The notes beneath the pieces are model-generated. The model did no database searches, was not told the DNA's origin, and saw only the letters and a program-made list of their open reading frames with translations. A DNA stretch of 23,780 nt, from contig NZ_QFQZ01000077.1 in assembly GCF_003243465.1 (NCBI RefSeq), positions 1 to 23,780 of the forward strand, given 5' to 3'. The position numbers and the translations under genes were made by a program. Origin of the DNA: Caulobacter segnis (GTDB lineage: Bacteria; Pseudomonadota; Alphaproteobacteria; Caulobacterales; Caulobacteraceae). Shown here one piece after another: positions 7,940 to 15,478 of this stretch (its first letter is position 1; every line of letters begins with the position of its first letter).

Positions 7940-9571
7940 GTGACCGACACCGCCGCGCCCGCCCCGCCAGAACAGTCCCAAGCGCCCAAGAAGGGCGGCC
8001 TGCTGAAGTCTTCGGCGATCTATTCGGGCCTGACCCTGGTCAGCCGGTTCATGGGCTTCGCGCGCGATCTCGCGGTCTCGTACCGCATGGGGGCCAGCGC
8101 CACGCCGGCGGCCGACGCCTACAACGCCGCCCTGGCCTTTCCGAACCTATTCCGCCGCTTCTTCGCCGAGGGCGCCTTCGCCGCGGCCTTCGTGCCGGCC
8201 TACGCCAAGTCCCTGCAGCGCGACGGCGAGGAGAAGGCCGACATCTTGGCGGCCGACGCCATGGCGACCCTGGCGGCCTCGACCATCATCATCACCGTGA
8301 TCTGCCAGCTGGCGATGCCATGGCTGATGATGCTGATCAGCCCGGGCTTCGGCTGGGGCACCGAGAAGTACAAGCTGGCGGTGTTGCTGACCCAGATCAC
8401 CATGCCCTATCTGCCCTGCATGGCGATCGTGGCGCACCTGTCGGGCGTGCTGAACGCCCGCGACCGCTTCATCCTGTCGGCCGGAGCGCCGATCCTGCTG
8501 AACCTCTTTACCCTGGCCTTCATCCTGCCGCAGACCACGGCGATCGGCGCGGCCCGCTGGGGCTCGATCGGGGTGGTCGTCGCCGGCGTGGCCCAAGCTT
8601 CCCTGCTGACCTGGGGCGTCAACAAGTCGGGGGCCAAGGTCCACTGGCGGCTGCCGCGCCTGACGCCGGAGGTCCGCGATCTGATCGGCAAGGCCATTCC
8701 GGGGGCGCTGGCGGCCAGCGCCACCCAGGTCAACATCTTCATCTCCGGCAACCTCGCCAGCCACGTGCCCGGCGGGCGGACCTGGCTGGCCACGGCGGAC
8801 CGCCTGTACCAGTTGCCGCTGGGTCTGGTGGGCGTGGCCATTGGCGTGGCCCTGTTGCCGCGCCTGTCGCGCGCCGTGCATTCGGGCGATCGCCAGGACG
8901 CCCAGAGCGCCATGGACCAGGCCATCACCCTGGCCATGGCCCTGACCCTGCCGGCCGCGGCGGCCCTGGTCGCCATGCCGGGCTTCCTGTCGGACGGCCT
9001 CTATACGCGCGGCCAGTTCACGGCCTTCGACGCCAGCCAGACGGCCTCGGCCCTGTTCTTCTATGGCCTCGGCACCCCGGCCTTCGTGCTGCAGCAGCTC
9101 TATTCGCGGGCCTTCTTCGCCCGCGGCGACACCAAGAGCCCGATGCGTTTCGCCCTGATCTCGGTGGCGGTGAACATCGGCCTGGGCGTCATCCTGTTCA
9201 AGCTGATCGGGGTGAAGGGCATCGCCGCGGCCACCGCCGTCGCCTCGTGGACCAATGTCGGCCAGATGGCGGTCGTCCTGGCCCGCAAGGGCGAGTACGG
9301 CCCATCGGCGCAAAGCTGGTCGCGCCTGTCGCGCATCCTGCTGGCCAGCCTGGGCATGGGCGCCCTGATGGCCGCGGCCTCGCACTATCGCGACCTGATC
9401 GAGGCGCCGCTGCGCGCCCTCGGCCTGACCGGGCACGCCATCGGCGCCAAGGAGTTCGCCCTGGCCCTGACCTGCCTGGCCGGCGTGGCGGTCTATCCGC
9501 CGCTGCTGTTCCTGTTCGGCGGGGTCAAGCCGGCCGAGCTGAAGGCGGTCCTGCGGCGGGGCAAGGCTTGA
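7940..9571 (+). CDS. murJ: MurJ (MviN) lipid II flippase
   Basis: MurJ moves the peptidoglycan precursor lipid II across the inner membrane and is normally essential. The protein (543 residues from this start) is a polytopic MOP-superfamily transporter with about 14 hydrophobic segments. The family's N-terminal signature is clear: LLKSSAIYSGLTLVSRFMGFARDL, then NAALAFPNLFRRFFAEGAFAAAFVPAY. Later, YQLPLGLVGVAIGVALLPRLS and QQLYSRAFFARGDTKSPM are also typical. The start is uncertain. GTG 7940 (VTDTAAPAPPEQ) gives a short polar lead-in. An upstream in-frame GTG at 7892 would add 16 residues, but a TTGACGC -35-like sequence near 7905 lies inside that extension. Neither start has a good Shine-Dalgarno. 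The gene is divergent from the thioredoxin-like gene, with 70-118 nt between them depending on the start. trpS follows after 176 nt. Confidence 0.95.
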   Translation: MTDTAAPAPPEQSQAPKKGGLLKSSAIYSGLTLVSRFMGFARDLAVSYRMGASATPAADAYNAALAFPNLFRRFFAEGAFAAAFVPAYAKSLQRDGEEKADILAADAMATLAASTIIITVICQLAMPWLMMLISPGFGWGTEKYKLAVLLTQITMPYLPCMAIVAHLSGVLNARDRFILSAGAPILLNLFTLAFILPQTTAIGAARWGSIGVVVAGVAQASLLTWGVNKSGAKVHWRLPRLTPEVRDLIGKAIPGALAASATQVNIFISGNLASHVPGGRTWLATADRLYQLPLGLVGVAIGVALLPRLSRAVHSGDRQDAQSAMDQAITLAMALTLPAAAALVAMPGFLSDGLYTRGQFTAFDASQTASALFFYGLGTPAFVLQQLYSRAFFARGDTKSPMRFALISVAVNIGLGVILFKLIGVKGIAAATAVASWTNVGQMAVVLARKGEYGPSAQSWSRLSRILLASLGMGALMAAASHYRDLIEAPLRALGLTGHAIGAKEFALALTCLAGVAVYPPLLFLFGGVKPAELKAVLRRGKA

Positions 9572-9603
9572 TCCGTGCGGGCGAGGGGGGTAACCAGCGG
9601 GCC

Positions 9604-9708
9604 ATGGCTCCGATCGGTCTCCTCGCGCCGCGATGGCGCGGCTCCAACTGACCCTGATCTCCGCGCGCCTGTCCTCGGATTTGGCGCGCGGTCCGCGCGT
9701 TTTCGCGC
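9604..9708 (+). promoter_or_regulatory. Structured region upstream of trpS (possible leader)
   Basis: The 176-nt gap between murJ and trpS holds several stems. CGCGCC/GGCGCG (9624-9629 with 9635-9640) is a compact hairpin that could end murJ transcription. CCGCGCGCC/GGCGCGCGG (9661-9669 with 9683-9691) is a perfect 9-bp stem. GCGCG/CGCGC (9695-9699 with 9704-9708) has a TTTT loop. Adjacent CGCGCGG and CCGCGCG segments can also pair and would compete with the 9-bp stem. A 15-codon frame (9604-9651, MAPIGLLAPRWRGSN) with one Trp codon lies before them. Calling this an attenuator is speculative, since there is only one Trp codon and no U-run; a dispersed GC-rich repeat is the simpler explanation. 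Confidence 0.25.
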
Positions 9709-9747
9709 TCGCCATCCTTCTCGCATTCGACAGCAAGGCTTAGAGCC

Positions 9748-10782
9748 ATGACCGACCAAGCTCCCGTCACCTATACGGGTCCGTCCCGCGTGCTTTCGGG
9801 CGTCCAGCCCTCGGGCGCCCTGCATCTTGGCAACTATCTCGGCGCGCTGGTGAAGTTCACCCGCCTGCAGCACGAGATCGACACCTTCATCTTCGTGGCC
9901 GACCTGCACGCCATCACCGTCTGGCAGGACCCGGCGGCCCTGGCCCAGCAGACCCGCGAGATCGCGGCGGCCTACATCGCCTCGGGCCTGGATCCCGACA
10001 AGGCGACGATCTTCCCGCAATCGGCGGTGCGCGAGCACGCCGAGCTCTCCTGGATCTTCAACTGCGTCGCCCGCCTCGGCTGGCTGGACCGCATGACCCA
10101 GTTCAAGGAGAAGAGCGGCAAGCACAAGGAGCGCAGCTCGGTGGGCCTCTACACCTACCCGGTGCTGCAGGCGGCCGACATCCTGGTCTACAAGGCCACC
10201 CACGTGCCGGTGGGCGAGGACCAGAAGCAGCACCTGGAGCTGACCCGCGACATCGCCCAGAAGTTCAACCACGACTTCAACGCGCCGGGCTTCTTCCCGC
10301 TGCCCGATCCGCTGATCCAGGGCCCGGGCGCGCGGGTCATGAGCCTGCGCGATGGTTCGGCCAAGATGAGCAAGTCCGACCCGTCGGACTATTCTCGCAT
10401 CAACCTGACCGACGACGCCGACGCGATCGCCGCCAAGATCAAGAAGGCCCGCACCGACCCGGAACCGCTGCCGGAAACGATCGAGGAACTGGCGGCCCGC
10501 GCCGAGGCCGACAACCTGGTCGGCATCTTCGCGGCGCTCTCCGGCAAGACCAAGGCCGAGGTGCTGGCCGACTACGCCGGCAAGGGCTTCGGGACCTTCA
10601 AGCCGGCCCTGGCCGAGCTGGCGGTCGAGAAGCTGGCGCCGGTCGGCGAGAAGATGCGCGGCCTCCTGGGCGATCCGGCGGTGCTGGACGCCATCCTGGC
10701 CAAGGGCGCGGAAAAGGCCCGCGAAGCCGCCGCCCCGACCCTGGCCGAGGTCAAGAAGCTGGTCGGCTTCTGGGGGGCGTGA
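9748..10782 (+). CDS. trpS: Tryptophanyl-tRNA synthetase
   Basis: This class I aminoacyl-tRNA synthetase charges tRNA-Trp with tryptophan. The 344-residue length is normal for bacterial TrpS (about 330-350). The HIGH-type ATP motif is PSGALHLGN (21-29) and the KMSKS loop is K206-M-S-K-S210. The body contains the usual GVQPSGALHLGNYLGAL, DLHAIT and GEDQKQHLELTRDIA stretches that shape the tryptophan and tRNA sites. The ATG at 9748 starts a short MTDQAPVTYTGPSRVLSGVQ lead-in, a few residues longer than in E. coli. It follows murJ after 176 nt of structured sequence and converges on the P450 gene. Confidence 0.98.
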   Translation: MTDQAPVTYTGPSRVLSGVQPSGALHLGNYLGALVKFTRLQHEIDTFIFVADLHAITVWQDPAALAQQTREIAAAYIASGLDPDKATIFPQSAVREHAELSWIFNCVARLGWLDRMTQFKEKSGKHKERSSVGLYTYPVLQAADILVYKATHVPVGEDQKQHLELTRDIAQKFNHDFNAPGFFPLPDPLIQGPGARVMSLRDGSAKMSKSDPSDYSRINLTDDADAIAAKIKKARTDPEPLPETIEELAARAEADNLVGIFAALSGKTKAEVLADYAGKGFGTFKPALAELAVEKLAPVGEKMRGLLGDPAVLDAILAKGAEKAREAAAPTLAEVKKLVGFWGA

Positions 10783-10810
10783 GCCACCCGCCTCCAAAGC
10801 CTCAGACCCA

Positions 10811-10916
10811 TGTCATCCCGGAAGCCTCGCAGAGGCTATCCGGGACCCAGGGGCCGGCGCACAGCGGTCGCCCCGGGGTCCCGGCTCGGCGCGCTTCGCG
10901 CTTGGCCGGGATGACA
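10811..10916. repeat. 106-bp cloverleaf-like palindromic element
   Basis: The 138-nt gap between the convergent trpS and P450 genes is filled by one folded element. Its ends are a perfect 11-bp inverted repeat, TGTCATCCCGG (10811-10821) and CCGGGATGACA (10906-10916). Three further stems lie inside: AGCCTC/GAGGCT (10823-10828, 10832-10837), CCGGGACCC/GGGTCCCGG (10840-10848, 10876-10884) and GCGCG/CGCGC (10889-10893, 10897-10901). The arms are in order and can all form together. It probably belongs to a dispersed, non-coding palindromic repeat family and may serve as a bidirectional terminator; the same end sequence recurs at 16305. Confidence 0.75.
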
Positions 10917-10920
10917 GTTT

Positions 10921-12189
10921 TTAAAGTCGCTCCGGAATCCGCACCATCATCCGCTCGTAGCCCTTCACGAAGGTCGAGTAGACGCGCTTGGGCTCCTCCA
11001 GCACCTCGATCTTGGGGAAGCGCTTGAGGATCTCCTCCCAGACGATGCGCAGCTGCATCTCGGCCAGGCGGTTGCCGACGCAGCGGTGGATGCCGAAGCC
11101 GAACGACAGGTGCCGACGGGCGCCGGGCCGGTCGATCAGGAACTTGTCGGCGTCCTCGATCACGGTGTCGTCGCGATTGCCCGAGACGTACCACATGACG
11201 ACCTTGTCGCCCTTCTTGATGGTCTGGCCCGAGAGCTCGTAGTCCTCCAGGGCCGTGCGGCGCATGTGGGCCAGCGGGGTCTGCCAGCGGATGATCTCCG
11301 AGACCATGTTCGGGATCAGGCTGGGATCGGCGCGCAGCTTGGCCTCTTCCTGCGGGTTCTTGGACAGGGCGTAGAGGCCGCCGGTCAACGAGTTGCGGGT
11401 CGTGTCATTGCCGCCGACGATCAGCAGGATGACATTGCCCAGATACTCCATCGGCGGCATGTCACGGGTGGCCTCGCCGTGGGCCAGCATCGAGATCAGG
11501 TCGCTGCCCGGCTCGGTCTGGTTGACCCGCTCGTTCCACAGGTTGGTGAAGTAGCCGAGACACTCCAGCAGCTCGGCCCGGCGGGCCTCCTCGCTCTCGA
11601 CGATGCCGCTCTCGGGCGAGGCGGTGGCGACGTCGGACCAGCGGGTCAGCTTGCGGCGCTCCTCCCAGGGGAAGTCGAACAGGGTGGCCAGCATCTGGGT
11701 GGTCAGCTCGATCGAGACCCTGTCGACCCAGTCGAACGGCTCGTCGATCGGCAGGCTGTCGAGGATGCCCTGCACCCGTTCGCGGATGATGCCTTCCAAC
11801 CGGGCCAGGTTCTGCGGCGAGACGATCGGGCTGACCGTCTTGCGCTGGATGTCGTGCTTGGGCGGGTCCATGGCGATGAACATCGGCAGGACGAAGTCCT
11901 CGTCGAAGTTCCGGATGGTGATGCCGCCAAGGTGCGCGTCGGACGAGAACACCTGATGGGTCGTGTCCACCGTCATGATGTCGTTGTAGCGGGTGATCGA
12001 CCAGTAGGGGCCGGTCTCCTCGTCGCCCTTGGAGTAGTGGACGGGCGCTTCCTTCCGAAGGCGCTCGAAATAGGGCCACATGGCGTCGGCCTGGAACAGG
12101 GCCGGGTCGGCCACATGGATCTCGTCCAGCGGCGTGGCGTAGGCCTTCGCTCGCGCGGCTTCTTTCAGGTCCACCGAACCGTCACTCAT
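10921..12189 (-). CDS. Cytochrome P450, CYP153A-type alkane/fatty-acid omega-hydroxylase
   Basis: This 422-residue soluble P450 strongly resembles CYP153A enzymes, which hydroxylate the terminal carbon of medium-chain alkanes and fatty acids using ferredoxin-delivered electrons. Visible family landmarks are VHYSKGDEETGPYWSITRYNDIM, GGITI, LPMFIAMDPPKHDIQRKTVSPIV, the I-helix GGNDTTRN (D262-T263-T264), the ExxR helix SEIIRWQTPLAHMRRTALED, and the haem loop FGFGIHRCVGNRLAE with ligand Cys370. The stretch KGDKVVMWYVSGNRD is also typical of CYP153. ATG 12187-12189 is well supported by GGGAGGA 5-10 nt upstream on the minus strand. No ferredoxin or ferredoxin reductase gene is adjacent, so redox partners must be encoded elsewhere. 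It is divergent from the nfuA-like gene. Subfamily assignment is from memory of CYP153A sequences, not from a search. Confidence 0.92.
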   Translation of the reverse strand: MSDGSVDLKEAARAKAYATPLDEIHVADPALFQADAMWPYFERLRKEAPVHYSKGDEETGPYWSITRYNDIMTVDTTHQVFSSDAHLGGITIRNFDEDFVLPMFIAMDPPKHDIQRKTVSPIVSPQNLARLEGIIRERVQGILDSLPIDEPFDWVDRVSIELTTQMLATLFDFPWEERRKLTRWSDVATASPESGIVESEEARRAELLECLGYFTNLWNERVNQTEPGSDLISMLAHGEATRDMPPMEYLGNVILLIVGGNDTTRNSLTGGLYALSKNPQEEAKLRADPSLIPNMVSEIIRWQTPLAHMRRTALEDYELSGQTIKKGDKVVMWYVSGNRDDTVIEDADKFLIDRPGARRHLSFGFGIHRCVGNRLAEMQLRIVWEEILKRFPKIEVLEEPKRVYSTFVKGYERMMVRIPERL

Positions 12190-12211
12190 CGGATCCTCCC
12201 GCGGATCATTG

Positions 12212-12252
12212 TTTTCTGTATGACGCCAGAAAATGACGCAGGTGTCACTTTC
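12212..12252. promoter_or_regulatory. Overlapping inverted repeats between P450 and nfuA (candidate operator)
   Basis: The 120-nt divergent gap contains two overlapping dyads. TTTTCTG (12212-12218) and CAGAAAA (12227-12233) form a perfect 7-bp inverted repeat with an 8-nt spacer. GAAAATGAC (12229-12237) and GTCACTTTC (12244-12252) form a 9-bp inverted repeat with one mismatch and a 6-nt spacer. The GAAAA core is shared. The site is 23-63 nt upstream of the P450 start, where a repressor or activator would act. TGACGC also appears twice nearby and once inverted (12277-12282). No regulator gene is adjacent and I cannot name the protein. Confidence 0.5.
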
Positions 12253-12309
12253 TTTGTTGAGGCGCGCGACGGTCTTGCGTCACGAGGTCGCGAGGTCCAT
12301 TTCAGGCCC

Positions 12310-12882
12310 ATGTTCATCCAGACCGAAACCACGCCCAATCCCGAGGTGCTGAAGTTCCTGCCCGGCCGCGAAGTGTTGGGTGAGGGCGCGCGCGAGTTCC
12401 GCACGGCCGAGGAGGGCGACGCCTCGCCCCTGGCCAAGGCGCTGTTCGACCTCGGCGACGTGACGCGGGTGTTCTTCGGGCCGGATTTCCTGACGGTGAC
12501 CAAGGGCGAGGAGGCCCAGTGGCCGCACCTGAAGGCGCCGATCCTGGCGGCGATCATGGACCACTTCACCAGCGGCCGGCCGCTGCTGCTGGACGCCGAG
12601 GCCCAGGGCGGCCACGACGAAGGCGATTATGACGAGGAGACCTCGCAGATCGTCGCCGAGATCAAGGAGCTGCTCGACACCCGCATCCGTCCGGCCGTGG
12701 CCCAGGACGGCGGCGACATCGTCTTCTCGCGCTTCGAGCCCCAGACGGGCGTTGTCTGGTTGCACATGCGCGGCGCCTGCTCGGGCTGCCCGTCCTCGTC
12801 GGCGACCCTGAAGTCGGGCGTCGAGAACATGCTCAAGCACTATGTGCCGGAAGTGACCCGCGTCGAGCAGACGCTTGGCTAA
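12310..12882 (+). CDS. nfuA: NfuA-type iron-sulfur cluster scaffold/carrier (NifU family)
   Basis: Nfu proteins bind a 4Fe-4S cluster and pass it to client enzymes. The 190-residue protein has the alphaproteobacterial/mitochondrial Nfu layout. An N-terminal Nfu_N domain begins MFIQTETTPNPEVLKFLPGR and runs to about residue 90. A C-terminal NifU domain (about 110-185) includes IRPAVAQDGGDIVF and the cluster-binding motif GACSGCPSSSATLKSG, with Cys157 and Cys160. The ATG at 12310 gives exactly the conserved MFIQTE start, so the longer in-frame extension upstream is rejected. The Shine-Dalgarno is weak. The gene is divergent from the P450 gene and converges with the TonB-receptor operon. MiaB, a 4Fe-4S enzyme, is encoded 6 kb away and is a plausible client. 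This is not the E. coli NfuA architecture, which has a degenerate A-type N-domain. Confidence 0.94.
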   Translation: MFIQTETTPNPEVLKFLPGREVLGEGAREFRTAEEGDASPLAKALFDLGDVTRVFFGPDFLTVTKGEEAQWPHLKAPILAAIMDHFTSGRPLLLDAEAQGGHDEGDYDEETSQIVAEIKELLDTRIRPAVAQDGGDIVFSRFEPQTGVVWLHMRGACSGCPSSSATLKSGVENMLKHYVPEVTRVEQTLG

Positions 12883-12888
12883 AAAGAA

Positions 12889-12916
12889 ACGGCGGCGTCC
12901 CGGAAGACGCCGCCGT
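12889..12916. terminator. Strong hairpin terminator between convergent nfuA and TonB receptor
   Basis: A perfect 11-bp stem, ACGGCGGCGTC (12889-12899) and GACGCCGCCGT (12906-12916), has a 6-nt loop CCGGAA. Read on the minus strand it is followed by TTTCTTTTT, so it is a textbook Rho-independent terminator for the TonB-receptor operon. On the plus strand it starts 6 nt after the nfuA stop and may end that transcript too, although the U-run is missing on that side. Confidence 0.9.
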
Positions 12917-12942
12917 CGAAGGCTTTCAAGGTTTGAGAGGCC

Positions 12943-14928
12943 CTAGAAGGACGCCGTCACCCGGGCGAGGACGCGGCGCTCGGCCTTGACCCCGCTGGTG
13001 TACCAGACCGGGCCGGCCAGGTTTTCGCCGGTGACGCCGACGGTCAGGTGTTGGTTGATCTTGTAGGCGGCGCGGCCGTAGACCTGCTGGCGGGCCTCGA
13101 GACGCTCCCAGCGCGCGTTGGTGACGTCGTAATAGTCGCGAGCGGACAGGTAGCTCCAGTTGGCCGATAGTTCCCACGGGCCCTTGGCCCAGCCGCCGCC
13201 CACCGAGGTCTGGTGCTTGGCGTTGTTGCGCTCGTAGCGGATGATGTTGGTGTTGGCGCTGAGCAGCGGCGTGTTGTCCGAATTGATGTCCTGGAAGGCG
13301 TATTCGGCCTTCCACCACCAGGCGTCCTTGCCGCCCTTGAACGACACGTCGAAGCCCTTGGCGTCCGCGTCGCCGGCGTTACAGGCGATCGCATAGCCGG
13401 CGGGCGCCTTGGCGCAGCCCAGCTTCTTGATGTCCTTGGTCTTCTGCGCCCAGGCGGTGGTGGTCAGCGACGAGTGAAGCTTGGGCAGGCTGAGCGAATA
13501 GCCGAGCTCGACATTGTCGACGACCGTCGGCTGGATCGCGGGATTGCCCAGGTTGCCGCTTTGCGAGCCCCATTCCAGCAGGGTCGGCGATTGCAGGCCG
13601 CGGCTGGCGGCCAGGCGCAGGCTGGAGACCGGCGTCAGCTGATAGACGGCGCCGGCGTTGTAGCTGACCTTGGTGATGCGCTTGGAATAGGCGCTGTTGC
13701 CTTCCGGGAACGGCGCCGGGGAGACGCCGGGCGCGCCTTTGCGGGTGGAGTGGGCGTCGTCGACGCGCGCGGCGACGGTCAGGGCGAGCTTTGAGGTCGC
13801 CTGCCAGTTCCACATGCCCGACACCGCGTAGTTGTCGTAGTAGAAGCGCCCCGGCGCCGGCGGCGTCACCAGCTCGTTTCGCCGCCACTCGAAGGCGGCC
13901 CGCACCGTGGTGGTGGCGTTCAGCTTGCGGGTGTGGTCGACGCCAAAGACGGTGACCTGGTTGTTGCGGTAGTTGGTCGGGATCTTGTGGCGCTGCTGCA
14001 TGTCGGACTTGTTCCGATACAGGCTGGCCTTGGTGAAGCCGTTCTCGCCGCTGTCCAGCGACCAGGCCGCCTTCCAGCTGGTGTCCTTCTGCACGGTCCA
14101 GCCCACCGGATCGCTGGCGTAGCGTTCGATGTCCTCGAGGTTCACGTGCGTGGCCTCGAACAGCAGCTCCTGGTGGGGCGTCAGCTGATAGCGCGCCTCG
14201 GCGGCGATCGACTGGCGCTCGGTGTCCGGCAGGTGTCCGGCGTTCTTGACGGCCTGCAGCTTCAGGGCGGTCGCTTCGACCGACGAGAACTCGTCGATCT
14301 TAGTGTCGCCCGCCGACAGGCGCATCGAGAACTTCTCGCCGATGCGGTAGTTGGCCGAGACCGAGACCTGACGATGGTTCTGCGTGCCGGCGACGATGTC
14401 GACGGTCGTCCCGGGTTCGGCGTAGCGCGCGTTCTTGGTGATGATGTTGATCACGCCCGCGGCGGCGTTGAAGCCGAACAGCGCGGTGTTCGGCCCCTTG
14501 ACGACTTCCAGCTGCTGGATTTCCGACAGCTCGACGGGGATGGCGGCCCAGTTCGCGAAGCCGAAGTAGTCCATGTAGACTTGGCGGCCGTTCACCAGAA
14601 CCAGAAGGCGCGGCGAGCGGCCTTCATTGAAGCCGCGCACGGCGACGTCCGCCGACATCACCGAGTTGTAGTCGGCCGTGACGCCGATCATCTGGTTCAG
14701 CAGTCCCGGCAGGTCCGAGGCGCCCGAGCGGCGGATGTCGTCGGCGCTGAGGATCGTGATGTTGACCGGCGCCTGCGAGGCGCGCTGCGGCGATCCGGTG
14801 GCCGAGGTGGTGACGGGTTCTTCGAACATCGCGGCCAGGGCGCCGTAGTCCATGGACTGGGCGAAGGCGGCGGTCGTGGTCAGGGCGGCCGCTGTCGAGA
14901 CCGCCGCGAAAAGGATGTGTTTCTTCAT
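12943..14928 (-). CDS. TonB-dependent outer-membrane receptor
   Basis: This 661-residue protein is a TonB-dependent receptor, an energised outer-membrane channel for scarce ligands. A cleavable signal peptide (1-23, ending AAFA before QSMDYG) is followed by a short segment EEPVTTSATGSPQRAS, then the plug domain: APVNITILSADDIRRSGASDLPGLLNQMIGV, VAVRGFN, RLLVLVNGRQVY, and LEVVKGPNTALFGFNAAAGVINIITK. The remaining ~500 residues alternate aromatic-rich strands of a 22-strand barrel and end in Phe (TASF), the BAM-recognition ending. ATG 14926-14928 has GAGGA about 8 nt upstream. It lies 22 nt after the small periplasmic protein gene, so the two are probably cotranscribed. The ligand is unknown. 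The plug resembles the BtuB/vitamin-type and YfiR-associated receptors, but nothing here proves iron, B12 or another substrate. Confidence 0.95.
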   Translation of the reverse strand: MKKHILFAAVSTAAALTTTAAFAQSMDYGALAAMFEEPVTTSATGSPQRASQAPVNITILSADDIRRSGASDLPGLLNQMIGVTADYNSVMSADVAVRGFNEGRSPRLLVLVNGRQVYMDYFGFANWAAIPVELSEIQQLEVVKGPNTALFGFNAAAGVINIITKNARYAEPGTTVDIVAGTQNHRQVSVSANYRIGEKFSMRLSAGDTKIDEFSSVEATALKLQAVKNAGHLPDTERQSIAAEARYQLTPHQELLFEATHVNLEDIERYASDPVGWTVQKDTSWKAAWSLDSGENGFTKASLYRNKSDMQQRHKIPTNYRNNQVTVFGVDHTRKLNATTTVRAAFEWRRNELVTPPAPGRFYYDNYAVSGMWNWQATSKLALTVAARVDDAHSTRKGAPGVSPAPFPEGNSAYSKRITKVSYNAGAVYQLTPVSSLRLAASRGLQSPTLLEWGSQSGNLGNPAIQPTVVDNVELGYSLSLPKLHSSLTTTAWAQKTKDIKKLGCAKAPAGYAIACNAGDADAKGFDVSFKGGKDAWWWKAEYAFQDINSDNTPLLSANTNIIRYERNNAKHQTSVGGGWAKGPWELSANWSYLSARDYYDVTNARWERLEARQQVYGRAAYKINQHLTVGVTGENLAGPVWYTSGVKAERRVLARVTASF

Positions 14929-14950
14929 GAAGGCGTTCCTCGCTTCGGTC

Positions 14951-15469
14951 TCAGACTTCGCGGATGAGCATGCGGAACGCGGCCTTGAACGCCGCGCCGA
15001 CGGCCGCGGCCGTGCTCCGGTTCACGAGGATCTCGACCTTGGGATCGGCCGAGACGCTCATCGCGCAGGCGCCTGAGGTGGCGCAGGCGGGGTCCGAGCC
15101 TATCGTGATCAGCTTCTTGCCCTTGGCGGCCGCGCCGACCGCCGCGTAGGGCGCGCCGGTGGTCACATAGAGCGCGGTGACGCCCGACGCCCCGGCCACG
15201 GCCGACGCCTCGATCGGCTTGCCGGTCAGGGTCAGCTTGCCGACCGCATAGCCGCCGCCGAGCACGGCCATCACGGCGTTCTTCTCGGCGACCGAAGCGG
15301 GCTTGGACGGATCGAACACCACGCCCATCACCGCCGTTCCTTCCGGCGCGTTCTCCAGGAAAGTCAGGGCGCGCCCGGCGACCTGGACGTCCTTGGCGGG
15401 ATCGGCCAGCGCCAGGCCGGGAGAGAGCAAGGCTGTTACGCAAATACAGACACGCAGAGTCTTACGCAC
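14951..15469 (-). CDS. Small periplasmic protein, YfiR/DUF4154-like (tentative)
   Basis: This 172-residue exported protein has a signal peptide (MRKTLRVCICVTALLSPGLALA, cleaved before DP). The mature part starts AKDVQVAGRALTFLENAPEG and ends KVEILVNRSTAAAVGAAFKAAFRMLIREV. Two cysteines in DPACATSGACAM could form a disulfide. The ending (VEI-N-xxA...FxxAFRMLIxEV) reminds me of the DUF4154/YfiR family of periplasmic proteins, which are often encoded beside TonB-dependent receptors; this is recall only, and the N-terminal half is a weak match. The start is GTG 15467-15469, with GGAGG 10 nt upstream; no in-frame ATG fits the signal peptide. It is the first gene of a two-gene operon with the TonB receptor, so it may modulate that receptor or sense its ligand. 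Its Shine-Dalgarno lies within a hairpin. Confidence 0.75.
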   Translation of the reverse strand: MRKTLRVCICVTALLSPGLALADPAKDVQVAGRALTFLENAPEGTAVMGVVFDPSKPASVAEKNAVMAVLGGGYAVGKLTLTGKPIEASAVAGASGVTALYVTTGAPYAAVGAAAKGKKLITIGSDPACATSGACAMSVSADPKVEILVNRSTAAAVGAAFKAAFRMLIREV

Positions 15470-15478
15470 GAAAGCCGA

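Noticed and set aside
10806..10920. A tRNA gene, because of the cloverleaf shape of this element.
   Set aside because: Stem lengths, absence of a GTTCGAATC-type T-loop and the lack of a 7-bp acceptor with an anticodon arm of 5 bp/7 nt exclude a normal tRNA.
11086..12309. A long in-frame extension upstream of nfuA, running antisense through the P450 gene.
   Set aside because: The conserved Nfu N-terminus MFIQTE starts exactly at ATG 12310, and the extension is a shadow of the P450 coding strand.
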